From: Mangrovimicrobium sp048323675
GTDB taxonomy: Bacteria; Pseudomonadota; Gammaproteobacteria; Pseudomonadales; Halieaceae
DNA: 64,000 bases
Assembly: GCF_048323675.1 (NCBI RefSeq)
Contig: NZ_JBLWFK010000001.1
Span: 372,001 to 436,000 of the forward strand
Direction: 5' to 3'
Within the stretch, counting starts at the first letter, position 1. Every line of letters starts with the position of its first letter. A program made the translations under genes and the position numbers. The notes beneath the pieces are model-generated. The model was not told the DNA's origin. It worked only from the letters and a program-made list of their open reading frames with translations, and ran no database searches. Below are positions 1 through 8,781 of the stretch, piece by piece.

Positions 1-1
1 G

Positions 2-61
2 CCCGAGCAGTTCAACCGCATCGTGGGGCGCTTTCTCGATCACCACGCCAGTGCAGGCTGA
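2..61 (+). CDS. C-terminal end of a probable alpha/beta hydrolase (partial)
   Basis: Only the last 19 codons before a TGA stop lie in the window; the rest is upstream. The reading frame gives a tail resembling the end of alpha/beta hydrolases, in which a short helix with an F-N-x-x-V-x-x-F-L-D-like pattern closes the fold. The next gene starts 9 bases after this stop, so the two may be co-transcribed. No catalytic residue is visible, and the family call rests on this short tail alone. Confidence 0.4.
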   Translation, partial: PEQFNRIVGRFLDHHASAG

Positions 62-70
62 GGCACGCGC

Positions 71-397
71 ATGTATATCAGTCTCGGTGAAGTGGTGGTG
101 CTGTTCATGGTCGGAGCGGCGGCGCTGTACGTGTTTTCCTCTATCCGCATTCGCGAGCTGGCGCTGCAGCACGTGCAGTCGGCGAGCCAGCGCGACGGTT
201 TCCAGTTGCTCGACGAATCGGTGCAGATCCAGAAAATGTCCCTGAGCCGCGATCGCGGCGGGCAGTGGCGGGTCTGGCGCCAGTACCGTTTCGAGTACAG
301 CCTCGACGGGGTGGAGCGCCGGCAGGGTCACGTGATCATGCTCGGCAGGCGGCTGGTGTCGGTGGTGGTCAGCGAGCGGCCACGGGTACTGCACTAG
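71..397 (+). CDS. DUF3301-like small membrane-anchored protein
   Basis: A 108-residue protein with one N-terminal hydrophobic segment (about residues 6-26) followed by a soluble, basic domain. The order of a transmembrane start, an ELAL/Q-rich linker and a W-R-x-Y-x-F-E-Y strand near residue 70 matches the DUF3301 family of gammaproteobacteria, which has no assigned function. It starts 9 bases after the preceding stop, which suggests one transcript. The soluble part would be cytoplasmic or periplasmic depending on topology, which the sequence does not settle. Confidence 0.6.
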   Translation: MYISLGEVVVLFMVGAAALYVFSSIRIRELALQHVQSASQRDGFQLLDESVQIQKMSLSRDRGGQWRVWRQYRFEYSLDGVERRQGHVIMLGRRLVSVVVSERPRVLH

Positions 398-606
398 CCC
401 TGTACGCCGGACGGGCATCCGGGCCGGGAGCCTTGCCGGCGCAGATGCGGATGGCCAGTCAGTACCCATCCATTGCGGCCTGCGCCGGAGTGCAATCAGT
501 CGCGGCAGTTCAGCTTCGTTTCAGCTTCACAGGTTTTCATAGCAGCCTCCAATACCGATAACGAAGACGAGGCTGCACAGCTGTGATGCGCAGAGGCAAC
601 TGCCCG

Positions 607-624
607 GCTCCCCCGTGGGGGAGC
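607..624 (+). promoter_or_regulatory. Hairpin covering the ribosome binding site of the cytochrome gene
   Basis: Bases 607-614 and 617-624 are perfectly complementary (8 bp stem, 2-base GT loop). The 3' arm contains the purine run GGGGGAG, which is the only good Shine-Dalgarno sequence for the ATG at 633. The stem would therefore hide the ribosome binding site in the mRNA. A role in translational control is inference. Confidence 0.45.
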
Positions 625-632
625 GACTGCCC

Positions 633-1904
633 ATGAGTACCATTCGGCGCCGTCTGCGGAGCCTGCTGGTCGCGCTGCTGGCCGTGGCGGGCGCCGCCCT
701 GGCCTATGGTTTTGTCGCCGCTGGCGAACGCAGCGTCCCTGCGCCGCTGGCAAGCTATGGCGCCACGCTGGAGCAGGGTGCGTACCTGGCGCGCGCAGGC
801 AATTGCCAGACCTGCCATACACAGGAAGGGGGGGAGCCCTTCGCCGGCGGCCTGCCGTTCCATACACCCTTCGGCGTGCTGTATTCCACCAACATCACCC
901 CGGATGCAGCCACCGGCATCGGCAGCTGGAGCTTCACGGATTTCCACGCGTCGATGAAGCACGGGGTCCGCCCGGATGGCAGTCATCTCTACCCCGCCTT
1001 TCCCTACAGCGATTTCGCCCGCCTTACGGATGCGGATATCGCCGCCCTGTGGCTCTACCTGCAGACCCTCGCGCCGGTGAACCAGTCCGTCCCGGACAAC
1101 GCGCTGGACTTTCCCTATAACCAGCGCGCGCTGCTGGCGGGCTGGAAGGCCCTGTTCCACGACGACGCCACTTTCGAGCCGGATCCGGCGCAATCCGATG
1201 CCTGGAATCGCGGTGCCTACCTGGTGGAGGCAGCCGGGCACTGTGGCGCCTGCCACACCCCGCGCAATGCATTGGGCGCGGAGCGGGAAACACTGGCGTT
1301 TACCGGCGGAAGCTACCTGGACCGGGTCCGCTTTGGTTATTACCGCCGCTGGTCCGGGGTCAACCTGACCTCCGATGTAACGGGACTGGCGGCCTGGAGC
1401 GAGGAAGACATCGTCGACTACCTGCGCGACGGGATCAGCGGCAACGCGGTCGTCCACGGCCCGATGCGTGAGGTGGTGCTGAACTCCACCAGTCAACTCA
1501 GCGACGGGGACCTGCAGGCCATGGCCGTCTACCTGAAAAGCCTGCCCGCCAATGCCCAACCTCCGGGTCCGCGGCCCGGCGCGGCCACGGTCGCCGCCGG
1601 CGAACTGGTGTACACCGTGCACTGCGGGTCCTGCCACCTGCCCTCGGGCGAGGGCGACGGGGTGCTCGGGGTGTCGCTGCTGGGCAACCCTATCGTGCAG
1701 GCGGCGGATCCCGCCTCCCTGCTCAATGTGATTCTCTACGGCCCCCACCTGCCGCCGCGGCTGGTGGTGGGACGCAGCGCCATGAAAATGTTCGGCAAGC
1801 GCCTGTCCGACACGGACATCGCGGCAGTGGCCAGCTATGTCCGGGAGGAGTTCGGCAATGGCGCCGGGGGCGTCACGCCGGAACAGGTCAAGCGCCAGCG
1901 CTAG
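633..1904 (+). CDS. Tri-haem c-type cytochrome (alcohol dehydrogenase cytochrome subunit-like)
   Basis: A 423-residue exported electron carrier. An N-terminal signal/anchor helix (about residues 9-30) is followed by three CxxCH haem c sites at residues 58-62, 204-208 and 331-335. Three such domains in about 420 residues is the layout of the cytochrome subunit of membrane alcohol, aldehyde or gluconate dehydrogenases, which passes electrons to the quinone pool or terminal oxidase. No flavin or PQQ catalytic subunit is adjacent. Its neighbours are an unrecognised secreted protein and DUF1592/DUF1552 proteins, so its electron donor is unknown. ATG 633 is chosen for the purine-rich site at 617-623; GTG 615 is an in-frame alternative that would fall inside the hairpin. 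Confidence 0.85.
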   Translation: MSTIRRRLRSLLVALLAVAGAALAYGFVAAGERSVPAPLASYGATLEQGAYLARAGNCQTCHTQEGGEPFAGGLPFHTPFGVLYSTNITPDAATGIGSWSFTDFHASMKHGVRPDGSHLYPAFPYSDFARLTDADIAALWLYLQTLAPVNQSVPDNALDFPYNQRALLAGWKALFHDDATFEPDPAQSDAWNRGAYLVEAAGHCGACHTPRNALGAERETLAFTGGSYLDRVRFGYYRRWSGVNLTSDVTGLAAWSEEDIVDYLRDGISGNAVVHGPMREVVLNSTSQLSDGDLQAMAVYLKSLPANAQPPGPRPGAATVAAGELVYTVHCGSCHLPSGEGDGVLGVSLLGNPIVQAADPASLLNVILYGPHLPPRLVVGRSAMKMFGKRLSDTDIAAVASYVREEFGNGAGGVTPEQVKRQR

Positions 1905-1936
1905 CTGGCTGAGTGTGGAATCGGGAAGAGACAGTT

Positions 1937-3103
1937 ATGCGTGAATCCGGCCGAGACAGATTACTGCGCAGTGCAGGCCGCCTGGTGGTCCTGGCAGCCG
2001 CCGCGGCAGTTCCGCCCTGTACGCTATCCGCCGAGCCCGGGTTCGTGCGCGACGGTCGGGCGGGTTTCGTGGTGTCGTATATCGAGTATGCGCTCGCCGA
2101 CGATTTCAGCGAAAACGGCGCCTGCCCCGCCGGCAGTCCGCTCAACCTGGTCGAGATCCACCAGCTCACCCCGCAGGGCCAGCGCAGGCCCGGTGAGTCC
2201 GACGAGGATTACCTCGAACGGATGCAACAAGCCGCGCGCCAGCTGGGCACCAGCGCCGACGGGCAGGACCTGTGCATGCACCCCGAGGTGGCGGCGCCGG
2301 ACCCCCACTTCAAAACGGTGGCGGGTTCGGCCGTGCCGGTGTGGGGGATCGACCTCGACGGACAGTCCGGCGCCGAGGATTTTCCCGGCAAGGAGGGCGG
2401 GGAGGGCGTCGACAACCAGTGGTACCGGGTGGTCGGTTGCAGCCGCTCCTACCAGTCCGCCGGGCAGTCCAACGGTTTCAACATCGCCATGCTGACCGGC
2501 TCCTGGGGCATCCTGTTCGCACTGGAGGGCGTGGACGACATCCGCAACGATGATGCCGTGACGGTCCACCTGTACGCCAATGGCGATCCGATCCGCCTCA
2601 GCCCGGCCAGGGAACCCCTGGCATTCGCCACCTACACTGCAAAGCCGGAACCCCGCTACAGCGCAACCACCACCGGGAAGATTGTCGATGGCGTGTTGAC
2701 CTCGGTGCCGGTGGACGTGGTCTTCCAGAACGAGACCAACAGCATGTACAACGAGCGGCCGTTGCGCGCTGCCCGGCTGCAGGTGAGCATTGACGATGCA
2801 GGTACCGCGCGCGGTTACCTTGCCGGTTACACGCCGGTGGAGGCCGTCTACGATTTCGCCTACGCATTTCGTTCCGGGGTGAAGGCCGACGGCCAGCTGG
2901 CGCCGCTGCCGCTGCGTGCCGGTTCCGCCAACGGGGCAGCCTTCGTGCTCGGCCACACCTGCCAGGGCGCCTACCAGGCCTTGTGGGCCAATGCCGACGC
3001 CTATCCAGACCCGGAAACCGGCGCGAATACGGCCATTTCCATGCAGTACCGTATCGAGGCGATCCCCGCGTTTGTGGTGGCGCCACAGGGGGTGAAGCCA
3101 TGA
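1937..3103 (+). CDS. Secreted protein of unknown function, cytochrome/DUF1592 cluster
   Basis: A 388-residue protein with a basic start and hydrophobic signal-like segment (residues 12-32). I do not recognise a domain. The mature part has several cysteines in pairs (for example GACPAG and DLCMHP near the N-terminus, and GHTCQG near residue 345), which suggests disulphides in the periplasm. Beta-strand-rich patterns fill the middle. ATG 1937 is chosen because GGAAGAG lies 8 bases upstream. The stop overlaps the next start as ATGA (3100-3103), so it is translationally coupled to the DUF1592 lipoprotein and probably acts with it. Confidence 0.7.
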   Translation: MRESGRDRLLRSAGRLVVLAAAAAVPPCTLSAEPGFVRDGRAGFVVSYIEYALADDFSENGACPAGSPLNLVEIHQLTPQGQRRPGESDEDYLERMQQAARQLGTSADGQDLCMHPEVAAPDPHFKTVAGSAVPVWGIDLDGQSGAEDFPGKEGGEGVDNQWYRVVGCSRSYQSAGQSNGFNIAMLTGSWGILFALEGVDDIRNDDAVTVHLYANGDPIRLSPAREPLAFATYTAKPEPRYSATTTGKIVDGVLTSVPVDVVFQNETNSMYNERPLRAARLQVSIDDAGTARGYLAGYTPVEAVYDFAYAFRSGVKADGQLAPLPLRAGSANGAAFVLGHTCQGAYQALWANADAYPDPETGANTAISMQYRIEAIPAFVVAPQGVKP

Positions 3104-4803
3104 CTTCCGTATACCGGGCATGTTCGCGCGCTGCGGCGGGGCTGCTCGCCGCGGCGGCATTGCTGGCGACACTCGCGGGTTGCGGCAGTGACAGCACCGA
3201 TCTGGCGGTGCGCGAGCCCGCCCCGGTGGGTGGCCCCGCGCTGTTGCGGCGCCTCACCGAATCCCAGTACCGGGCGACGGTAGCCGATATTTTTGGCCCG
3301 GAAACCCCGGTTGTCGCCCGCTTCGAACGGGCGCTGCGCGCGGACGGGCTGGTCGCCGTGGGTACCAGCGAGGCGGGCATGTCGGCCTTCGCCGTGGAGC
3401 AGTACGACAGTGCCGCGCAGGGTGTGGCTGACTACATTTTCGCCGCAGAGCGGCGCGCGTCGATCCTGTCATGCAGTCCCCCGCCGGATGCTCCGTTCGA
3501 TCGCGACTGTGCCCGGGAATTTATCACCCAGTATGGTCCCCGGCTGTTCCGGCGGCCGCTGAGCGAGGAACAGGTCGGCCGCTACCTGACGGCGGCGGAA
3601 CTCGGTGCACAGACTCTCGGTAGCTTCTATTCGGGGCTCAAGTACGCGCTGGTCGGCATGATGACCGCGCCGCAGTTCCTGCTGCGCATCGAACGCGCGG
3701 AAGCCGACCCGGAGCACCCCGGCCTGCACCGCCTGGATGACTGGTCCGCCGCCACCCGGCTGAGTTATTTCCTGACCAATTCCACGCCGGACCGCGAGCT
3801 GTTGCGCGCTGCCGGCAACGGCGAACTGCGCGATCGCGAGGGGCTGGAGCGGCAGGTGGACCGCCTTATCGCCGCCCCGCGCTTTGAATCCGCCGTGCGG
3901 GCATTTTTCCAGGACATGCTGGAGTTCGACCTGTTTGCCGACCTCGCCAAGGACAGTGAAATCTACCCCGCCTTCAATTCCGAGGTGGCGGCGGACGCGC
4001 AGGAACAGACCCTGCGCGATATCGTCACCCTGCTGGTCGAGGAACAGGGCGACTACCGTGACCTGTTCACCGCAAGGGAAACCTGGATGACCCGCGATCT
4101 CGGCGTTGTCTACCGCCAGCCGGTGGCTTCCCGGGATGGCTGGGAGCGCCTGCCGTTATCCTATGACGGGCGCCGGCGGGGTATCCAGAGCCACATTTCC
4201 TTCCTCGCCCTGCACGCCCACCCGGGGCGTTCCTCGCCGACCCTGCGCGGCGAGGCCATCCGCAACGTGTTTCTCTGTCAGGAGGTTCCCGATCCGCCGG
4301 CGAACATCGACTTCAGCGTGATCCAGAACCCCTCGCCGGACAACATGCCCACGGCGCGCGACCGGCTGAGCGCCCACAATAACCAGCCCGCCTGTTCCGG
4401 CTGCCACAAGGTGATGGACCCGGTGGGACTGGCGCTGGAGAATTATGACGGGCTGGGCAGCTATCGCAGCAGCGAATACGGCGCGCTGATCGACGCCAGC
4501 GGTTTCCTCGACGGCATGGCCTACAGCGATAGCGCCGGGCTGGCCCAGGCCCTGCACGATCACCCGGAGACGCCGCGCTGCGCCGTGGAAAAAATCTACC
4601 GCTTCGCCGTGGGGCGCGATACCGAGTGGGACGAGCGGGCCTACATGGACTACCTGGTCGCGGCCTTTGCAGCGGGGGGGTATCGGCTGCCGCAGCTGAT
4701 GCGGGCCATCGCCCTGAGTGAAAATTTCTTTGCCATCACACCGCGCGGTGCCGCGGTGGAACTGGCGCAGTCCGCAGCTGAAGGGAGGAAGGGTCATGAG
4801 TAA
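3100..4803 (+). CDS. DUF1592/DUF1588/DUF1585 family lipoprotein
   Basis: A 567-residue protein with a lipoprotein signal: a hydrophobic run, then L-A-G-C with the acceptor cysteine at residue 28. The body matches the DUF1592 - DUF1588 - DUF1585 series best known from planctomycetes and myxobacteria, where it travels with DUF1552 partners. DUF1588 holds a CSGCH haem-like motif at about residues 432-436, followed by the typical M-D-P-x-G-L-A-L-E-N-Y-D-x-x-G stretch. Its biochemical role is not established. The gene overlaps its upstream neighbour by 4 bases and its downstream DUF1552 partner by 8, so the three form one translational unit. A surface-attached complex able to exchange electrons with the cytochrome is inference. 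Confidence 0.85.
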   Translation: MTSVYRACSRAAAGLLAAAALLATLAGCGSDSTDLAVREPAPVGGPALLRRLTESQYRATVADIFGPETPVVARFERALRADGLVAVGTSEAGMSAFAVEQYDSAAQGVADYIFAAERRASILSCSPPPDAPFDRDCAREFITQYGPRLFRRPLSEEQVGRYLTAAELGAQTLGSFYSGLKYALVGMMTAPQFLLRIERAEADPEHPGLHRLDDWSAATRLSYFLTNSTPDRELLRAAGNGELRDREGLERQVDRLIAAPRFESAVRAFFQDMLEFDLFADLAKDSEIYPAFNSEVAADAQEQTLRDIVTLLVEEQGDYRDLFTARETWMTRDLGVVYRQPVASRDGWERLPLSYDGRRRGIQSHISFLALHAHPGRSSPTLRGEAIRNVFLCQEVPDPPANIDFSVIQNPSPDNMPTARDRLSAHNNQPACSGCHKVMDPVGLALENYDGLGSYRSSEYGALIDASGFLDGMAYSDSAGLAQALHDHPETPRCAVEKIYRFAVGRDTEWDERAYMDYLVAAFAAGGYRLPQLMRAIALSENFFAITPRGAAVELAQSAAEGRKGHE

Positions 4804-6124
4804 ATTATCCCGCAGGGGGTTTCTCCGCGGCACCCTGCAGGGCGCTGCGGTCGGGGTCGGCCTACCCCTGCTCAACTGCATGCTCAACAGCAATGGCAGC
4901 GCCTTTGCCGCCAGCGGCAAACGTATTCCCGTGCGCTTCGGCACCTGGGTCTGGGGTTGCGGTTTTATCCCCGAACTGTGGATTCCGGAGAAAACCGGTC
5001 GGGATTTCGAGTTTCCCGCCCACATCGCCATGCTTGAACCCTATCGGGAAAAACTCGCATTGTTCTCCGGTTTCGACGTCAAGCTCGACGGTGTGCCGAA
5101 CAAGCCCCACGTGACCGGTTGTTTCGGCCTGCGCACTGGTATTCCGGTGCCCGACTATAACGTCAAGGCGCCGACCCTGGATGTGCTGATCGCCGACCAG
5201 ATTGCCGATACCCGCTTCAGTTCGATCGAGCTGTGTTCTGCCGGCATCGAGCGCTCCTATTCCTACCGCGACGCGGGCTCGCCCAACCCCAGTGAAACGT
5301 CCCCTTTGGCGCTGTACCAGCGGATATTCGGCGAGGGCTTCCAGGATCCCAATGCCGCGGAGTTCACTCCGGACCCGCGCTACATGGTGCACAAGAGCGT
5401 GCTCGCGGCCACCGGTGAAGAGCGCCGGCAACTGATGCGGGAAGTGGGCGCGGAGGACCGCCAGCGCCTCGACGAGTATTTCACCTCGATTCGCGAGCTG
5501 GAACAGAAACTGGCACTGCAACTGGAACCGCCGGCGCCCGTGGAAAACTTCGACATGCCCGCTGCGCCGCCCGATACCATTGTCGATTCGGAAATGGGCA
5601 ACGTGATGGAGAACCACAAGCTGATGGCCGGCCTGCTGGCGCGCGCCCTGCAGTGCAACCAGACGAAGGTGTTCAATATGTTGTTCTCGGATACCGCGTC
5701 CAACCTGCGGCGCCCCGGCAGTTCCTCGACCCACCACACCCTGACCCACGAGGAACCGGAGGACCCGGAGCTGGGACACCAGCGCGAAGTCGCCTGGTTT
5801 GCGCAAAGGAGCATGGTCGCCTGGAAGGACTTCCTCGACGCGCTCTCGGCCATTCCCGAGGGCGATGGCACCCTGCTCGACAATTGCCTGGTTCTCGCCC
5901 ACTCCGACTGTTCGATCGCCAAGGCCCATGCAGTGGAAGGCATCCCGGTCATGGTGGCGGGCAATGCCGGCGGTCGGGTTCGCACCGGCTTTCACATGGC
6001 CGGCAACGCGGACCCTATCTCGCGGCTCGGCCTCACCGTCCAGCAGGCGATGGGCCTGCAGGTGGACAGCTGGGGCACCCTGAACATGGCGACCAACCGC
6101 AGCGTGACCGAACTCCTGGCCTGA
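4796..6124 (+). CDS. Tat-exported DUF1552 protein
   Basis: A 442-residue protein with a twin-arginine signal (S-R-R-G-F-L-R-G at residues 5-12, then a moderately hydrophobic stretch), so it should be exported folded. The rest fits DUF1552, a family related in fold to sulphatases/DUF1501 proteins and repeatedly encoded beside DUF1592 proteins. ATG 4796 has an AAGGGAGGAAG ribosome site and lies inside the end of the DUF1592 gene. Function is unknown. The pairing with DUF1592 is established knowledge from many genomes; co-action with the cytochrome is inference. Confidence 0.87.
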   Translation: MSKLSRRGFLRGTLQGAAVGVGLPLLNCMLNSNGSAFAASGKRIPVRFGTWVWGCGFIPELWIPEKTGRDFEFPAHIAMLEPYREKLALFSGFDVKLDGVPNKPHVTGCFGLRTGIPVPDYNVKAPTLDVLIADQIADTRFSSIELCSAGIERSYSYRDAGSPNPSETSPLALYQRIFGEGFQDPNAAEFTPDPRYMVHKSVLAATGEERRQLMREVGAEDRQRLDEYFTSIRELEQKLALQLEPPAPVENFDMPAAPPDTIVDSEMGNVMENHKLMAGLLARALQCNQTKVFNMLFSDTASNLRRPGSSSTHHTLTHEEPEDPELGHQREVAWFAQRSMVAWKDFLDALSAIPEGDGTLLDNCLVLAHSDCSIAKAHAVEGIPVMVAGNAGGRVRTGFHMAGNADPISRLGLTVQQAMGLQVDSWGTLNMATNRSVTELLA

Positions 6125-6202
6125 GCCGGGGGGAAGCGAGGCCGCGGGTTTCTGGTGTAAGCTCCCGGAATAACCTGTTGCGGGCCACACTGAACAATAA
6201 CG

Positions 6203-6856
6203 ATGCGCGTACTACTGGTCGAAGATGACAGCTTGCTCGGTGATTCCGTGAGCCAGGCGCTGGCCGCGGAGGGCTACGCGGTGGACTGGCTGAGCGACGG
6301 CTCGCTGGTGCTGGCGGCAGTCCAGGCGGGCACCTTTGACCTGCTGGTGCTCGACCTGCGCCTGCCGGGACTGTCCGGCATCGAGATACTGCACGCGCTG
6401 CGCGGCGCGGGTATCCAGACACCGGTGCTGCTGCTGACAGCCTGCGATGCGTTGTCCGACAAGGTCGCAGGTCTCGACGCCGGCGCCGACGACTACCTCA
6501 CCAAACCCTTCGAGATGGACGAACTGTTCGCCCGGGTGCGTTCGCTTTTGCGGCGTACCGGCCAGAAATCCCCGGTCCTCAGGGCCGGCGCGCTGGAGCT
6601 GGATCCCGCCAGCCGACGGGTGGTCTTCGACGGCGTGGAACAGGCCGACCTCACAGCCAAGGAGTATGCGGTGCTGGAATTGCTGATGCGCAACCGCGGG
6701 CGCTTCGTCACCAAGGCGCGCCTGCTGGAGGGTTGTAACAGCTGGGACGAGGAGGTCGAGTCGAACACCGTCGAGGTCTACGTCTCCCGCCTGCGCAAGC
6801 GCCTCGGGCGGGATTGCATCGAGACCCTGCGCGGCGTTGGCTACAGGCTGAAGTAA
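6203..6856 (+). CDS. OmpR/PhoB-type response regulator (QseB-like)
   Basis: A 217-residue DNA-binding regulator. The receiver domain has acidic residues D8/D9, phosphoacceptor D51 in LVLDLRLPG, and K101 in LTKPF. A winged-helix Trans_reg_C domain occupies about residues 125-217 and ends in the typical T-x-x-G-x-G-Y-R-L. The kinase gene starts on the last base of its stop codon (TAATG), so the two are coupled. The ribosome site is weak. It lies 78 bases behind the DUF1552 gene on the same strand, so it may control that cluster or be read through from it. Confidence 0.93.
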   Translation: MRVLLVEDDSLLGDSVSQALAAEGYAVDWLSDGSLVLAAVQAGTFDLLVLDLRLPGLSGIEILHALRGAGIQTPVLLLTACDALSDKVAGLDAGADDYLTKPFEMDELFARVRSLLRRTGQKSPVLRAGALELDPASRRVVFDGVEQADLTAKEYAVLELLMRNRGRFVTKARLLEGCNSWDEEVESNTVEVYVSRLRKRLGRDCIETLRGVGYRLK

Positions 6857-8250
6857 TGGTCCGCTCGCTGCGTCGCAACCTGGTCCTGACGCTGCTTTCC
6901 CTGACGCTGTTGTGCTGGGTAGTGGCGGTCATCATCACGGTTGTGCTGGCCCAGCAGGTGGTGGTGCGCCAGGTGGAGCGCCAGCTGGTCCAGTACATGG
7001 ACATGGCGCAGCATACCCAGGGCCTGATTTTCCGCAACGACCAACTGCAGGAACACTTCTGGAACGACGACATGCTGCTCTCCCGCGAAGCGGGTATCAC
7101 CCGCGTGCGCGGCTTTGGCACTGAGGGCAGCGGCCAGGCCCTGAACCTGTGGTTCGGGCGGGACCAGGTGCTGGTCGGCGAATTTGCCCCGGCGTTTCCC
7201 GAACCGCTAGCGGAGGGCTTTGTCACCTGGCAGCAGCGCACGGGCAGCAACCGGACTTTCTGGCGGGTGCTCTACCGCCGGGATGTGCAGCTGGGGGTGT
7301 GGACCGCGGTGGGTGTGGACCTGAGGCACGCCAGCAGCCTGGGCCGGGCGGCCCTGTTGCAGGCGATGCTGCCGCTGGTGGTCGTCCTGCCCCTCACCGT
7401 GCTGCTCCTGCTCTGGGGCGTGCGTCGCGGACTGCGGCCCCTGGACCGGCTGGCGGCGACCATCGAGGCGCGCAAGCCGCACTCCCTGGCGCCGCTGGCC
7501 GCCGACGATGTGCCGCTGGAAATCCGTCCGCTGGTGGAATCCCTCAATGGCCTGCTGGGACGCCTGCAGCGCGCACTGGCCAGCGAGAGCCGCTTTACCG
7601 CCAACGCGGCACACGAATTGCAAACGCCGCTGGCGGCGATCAAGGCGGAAGTGCAGCGCTACCAGCGGCAGGTCGCTGACACGGACAGCCGGGAGATGCT
7701 GGAGCGCATTGCCACCCGGGTGAGCCGCGCGGCCGACACGGTGGCGCAATTGCTCACACTGGCCCGGTTGGATCCGGAACAGGAGTTCCAGCGCGAAGCG
7801 GTGAGACTGGATACCCTGGTGATCGATGCGGTCGCCGAAGAGGGCGCAACTGCGGTACAGCGTCGTCTCGAGGTAAAGATTCCCCCCGCGAGCGGGGCGG
7901 CCGTTGCCGGGCAGCCGGACTGGCTGCGTATCCTGGTGCGCAACCTGGTGTCGAATGCATTCCGCTATGCCCGGGAGGGCAGTGTGGTCGAGTTTCGCCT
8001 GGCGCGCGGCGCCGATACCTGCTGCCTGGTCATCACCAATGAATGCGAACCGCTGGACGATGAGTCCCTGCGGCGACTGGCGGATCGTTTCTACACGCCG
8101 CCCGGCAACACGGCCGGTGGCGTCGGGCTGGGGCTTTCCATCGCCACGCGCATCGCTGAACTGCACGCTGCCCGTTTACAGCTTACCCGCTGGCAGGAGG
8201 GGAGAGGTTTGCGGGTGGAGGTCTGCTTTCCCTGTGACGCGGTTCCATGA
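6856..8250 (+). CDS. Sensor histidine kinase (QseC-like)
   Basis: A 464-residue membrane kinase. Transmembrane helices lie at about residues 10-32 and 165-187 and enclose a periplasmic sensor of about 130 residues. A HAMP-like region and a HisKA domain follow, with phosphoacceptor H253 in AAHELQTPL (Q where R is usual). The HATPase_c domain has an N-box (LVRNLVSNAFRYA) and a G-box (GVGLGLSIA). The ATG at 6856 overlaps the regulator stop by one base. The signal sensed cannot be read from sequence. Confidence 0.92.
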   Translation: MVRSLRRNLVLTLLSLTLLCWVVAVIITVVLAQQVVVRQVERQLVQYMDMAQHTQGLIFRNDQLQEHFWNDDMLLSREAGITRVRGFGTEGSGQALNLWFGRDQVLVGEFAPAFPEPLAEGFVTWQQRTGSNRTFWRVLYRRDVQLGVWTAVGVDLRHASSLGRAALLQAMLPLVVVLPLTVLLLLWGVRRGLRPLDRLAATIEARKPHSLAPLAADDVPLEIRPLVESLNGLLGRLQRALASESRFTANAAHELQTPLAAIKAEVQRYQRQVADTDSREMLERIATRVSRAADTVAQLLTLARLDPEQEFQREAVRLDTLVIDAVAEEGATAVQRRLEVKIPPASGAAVAGQPDWLRILVRNLVSNAFRYAREGSVVEFRLARGADTCCLVITNECEPLDDESLRRLADRFYTPPGNTAGGVGLGLSIATRIAELHAARLQLTRWQEGRGLRVEVCFPCDAVP

Positions 8251-8781
8251 GGTAGCACTTGTGTCCCGGTGCGCTGGCCTGCCTCCACCAGGATCGTTGT
8301 TGCAAATGTGAACTGGATCACACTTTTGGGGGTGGTGCTTTCTGCTCGTTTGTGAAGCGCCACAATGTATATACAAATTGGCTTCCAGGGGATTTTTTAC
8401 TTTTCCACAGATTCTGTGGATAACTCGGTGGGTAAATTGTTTAACTGGCCCCCTGACGCCCATGTCCGCCCAGTTGTGACGGATTGATTAAATTTCGTAC
8501 AAAAGCTAAAAACTCAATATAAATAGATACTTATGATAATGAGTTAAAGCCGGGGGAGCGCTAAGTGAGGTAACTGTGTGAATCTTTATTGACCAGTTTC
8601 ACGGTGTGTATAACATTTTTCAAAGTGCTACGCGCGGTAACTATTCCCAAATTTTGGGAACAACGGGAGTTGAATTTCCCCGGGGCCCAATCTGGTCTGT
8701 GGCGGCGAAGTCCTTTATTTGTAGATTAAGAAAATACGTCAAGTAGTTTGCAGGAGTGTTACCAAAAAAAGACAGCAGACC
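8251..8781. other. AT-rich intergenic island without a gene
   Basis: About 530 bases between two convergent genes. The stretch 8480-8560 is strikingly AT-rich for this genome. Visible structure: a TGTATATACA palindrome at 8366-8375, a TTTTCCACA / TGTGGATAA inverted pair at 8401-8423 (the second matches the DnaA box consensus), a near match TGTGTATAA at 8605-8613, and a 17-base palindrome at 8644-8660. No open reading frame here looks coding. Confidence 0.5.
8644..8660. repeat. 17-base perfect palindrome, operator-like
   Basis: TTCCCAAA and TTTGGGAA face each other around a single T. There is no following T run, so a terminator is unlikely. The size and symmetry suit a dimeric DNA-binding protein, but no regulator can be assigned. 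Confidence 0.4.

Noticed and set aside
8401..8660. Replication origin
   Set aside because: Only one consensus DnaA box and two near matches are present; dnaA, dnaN, gidA and other origin-linked genes are absent. Kept only as a finding to test.
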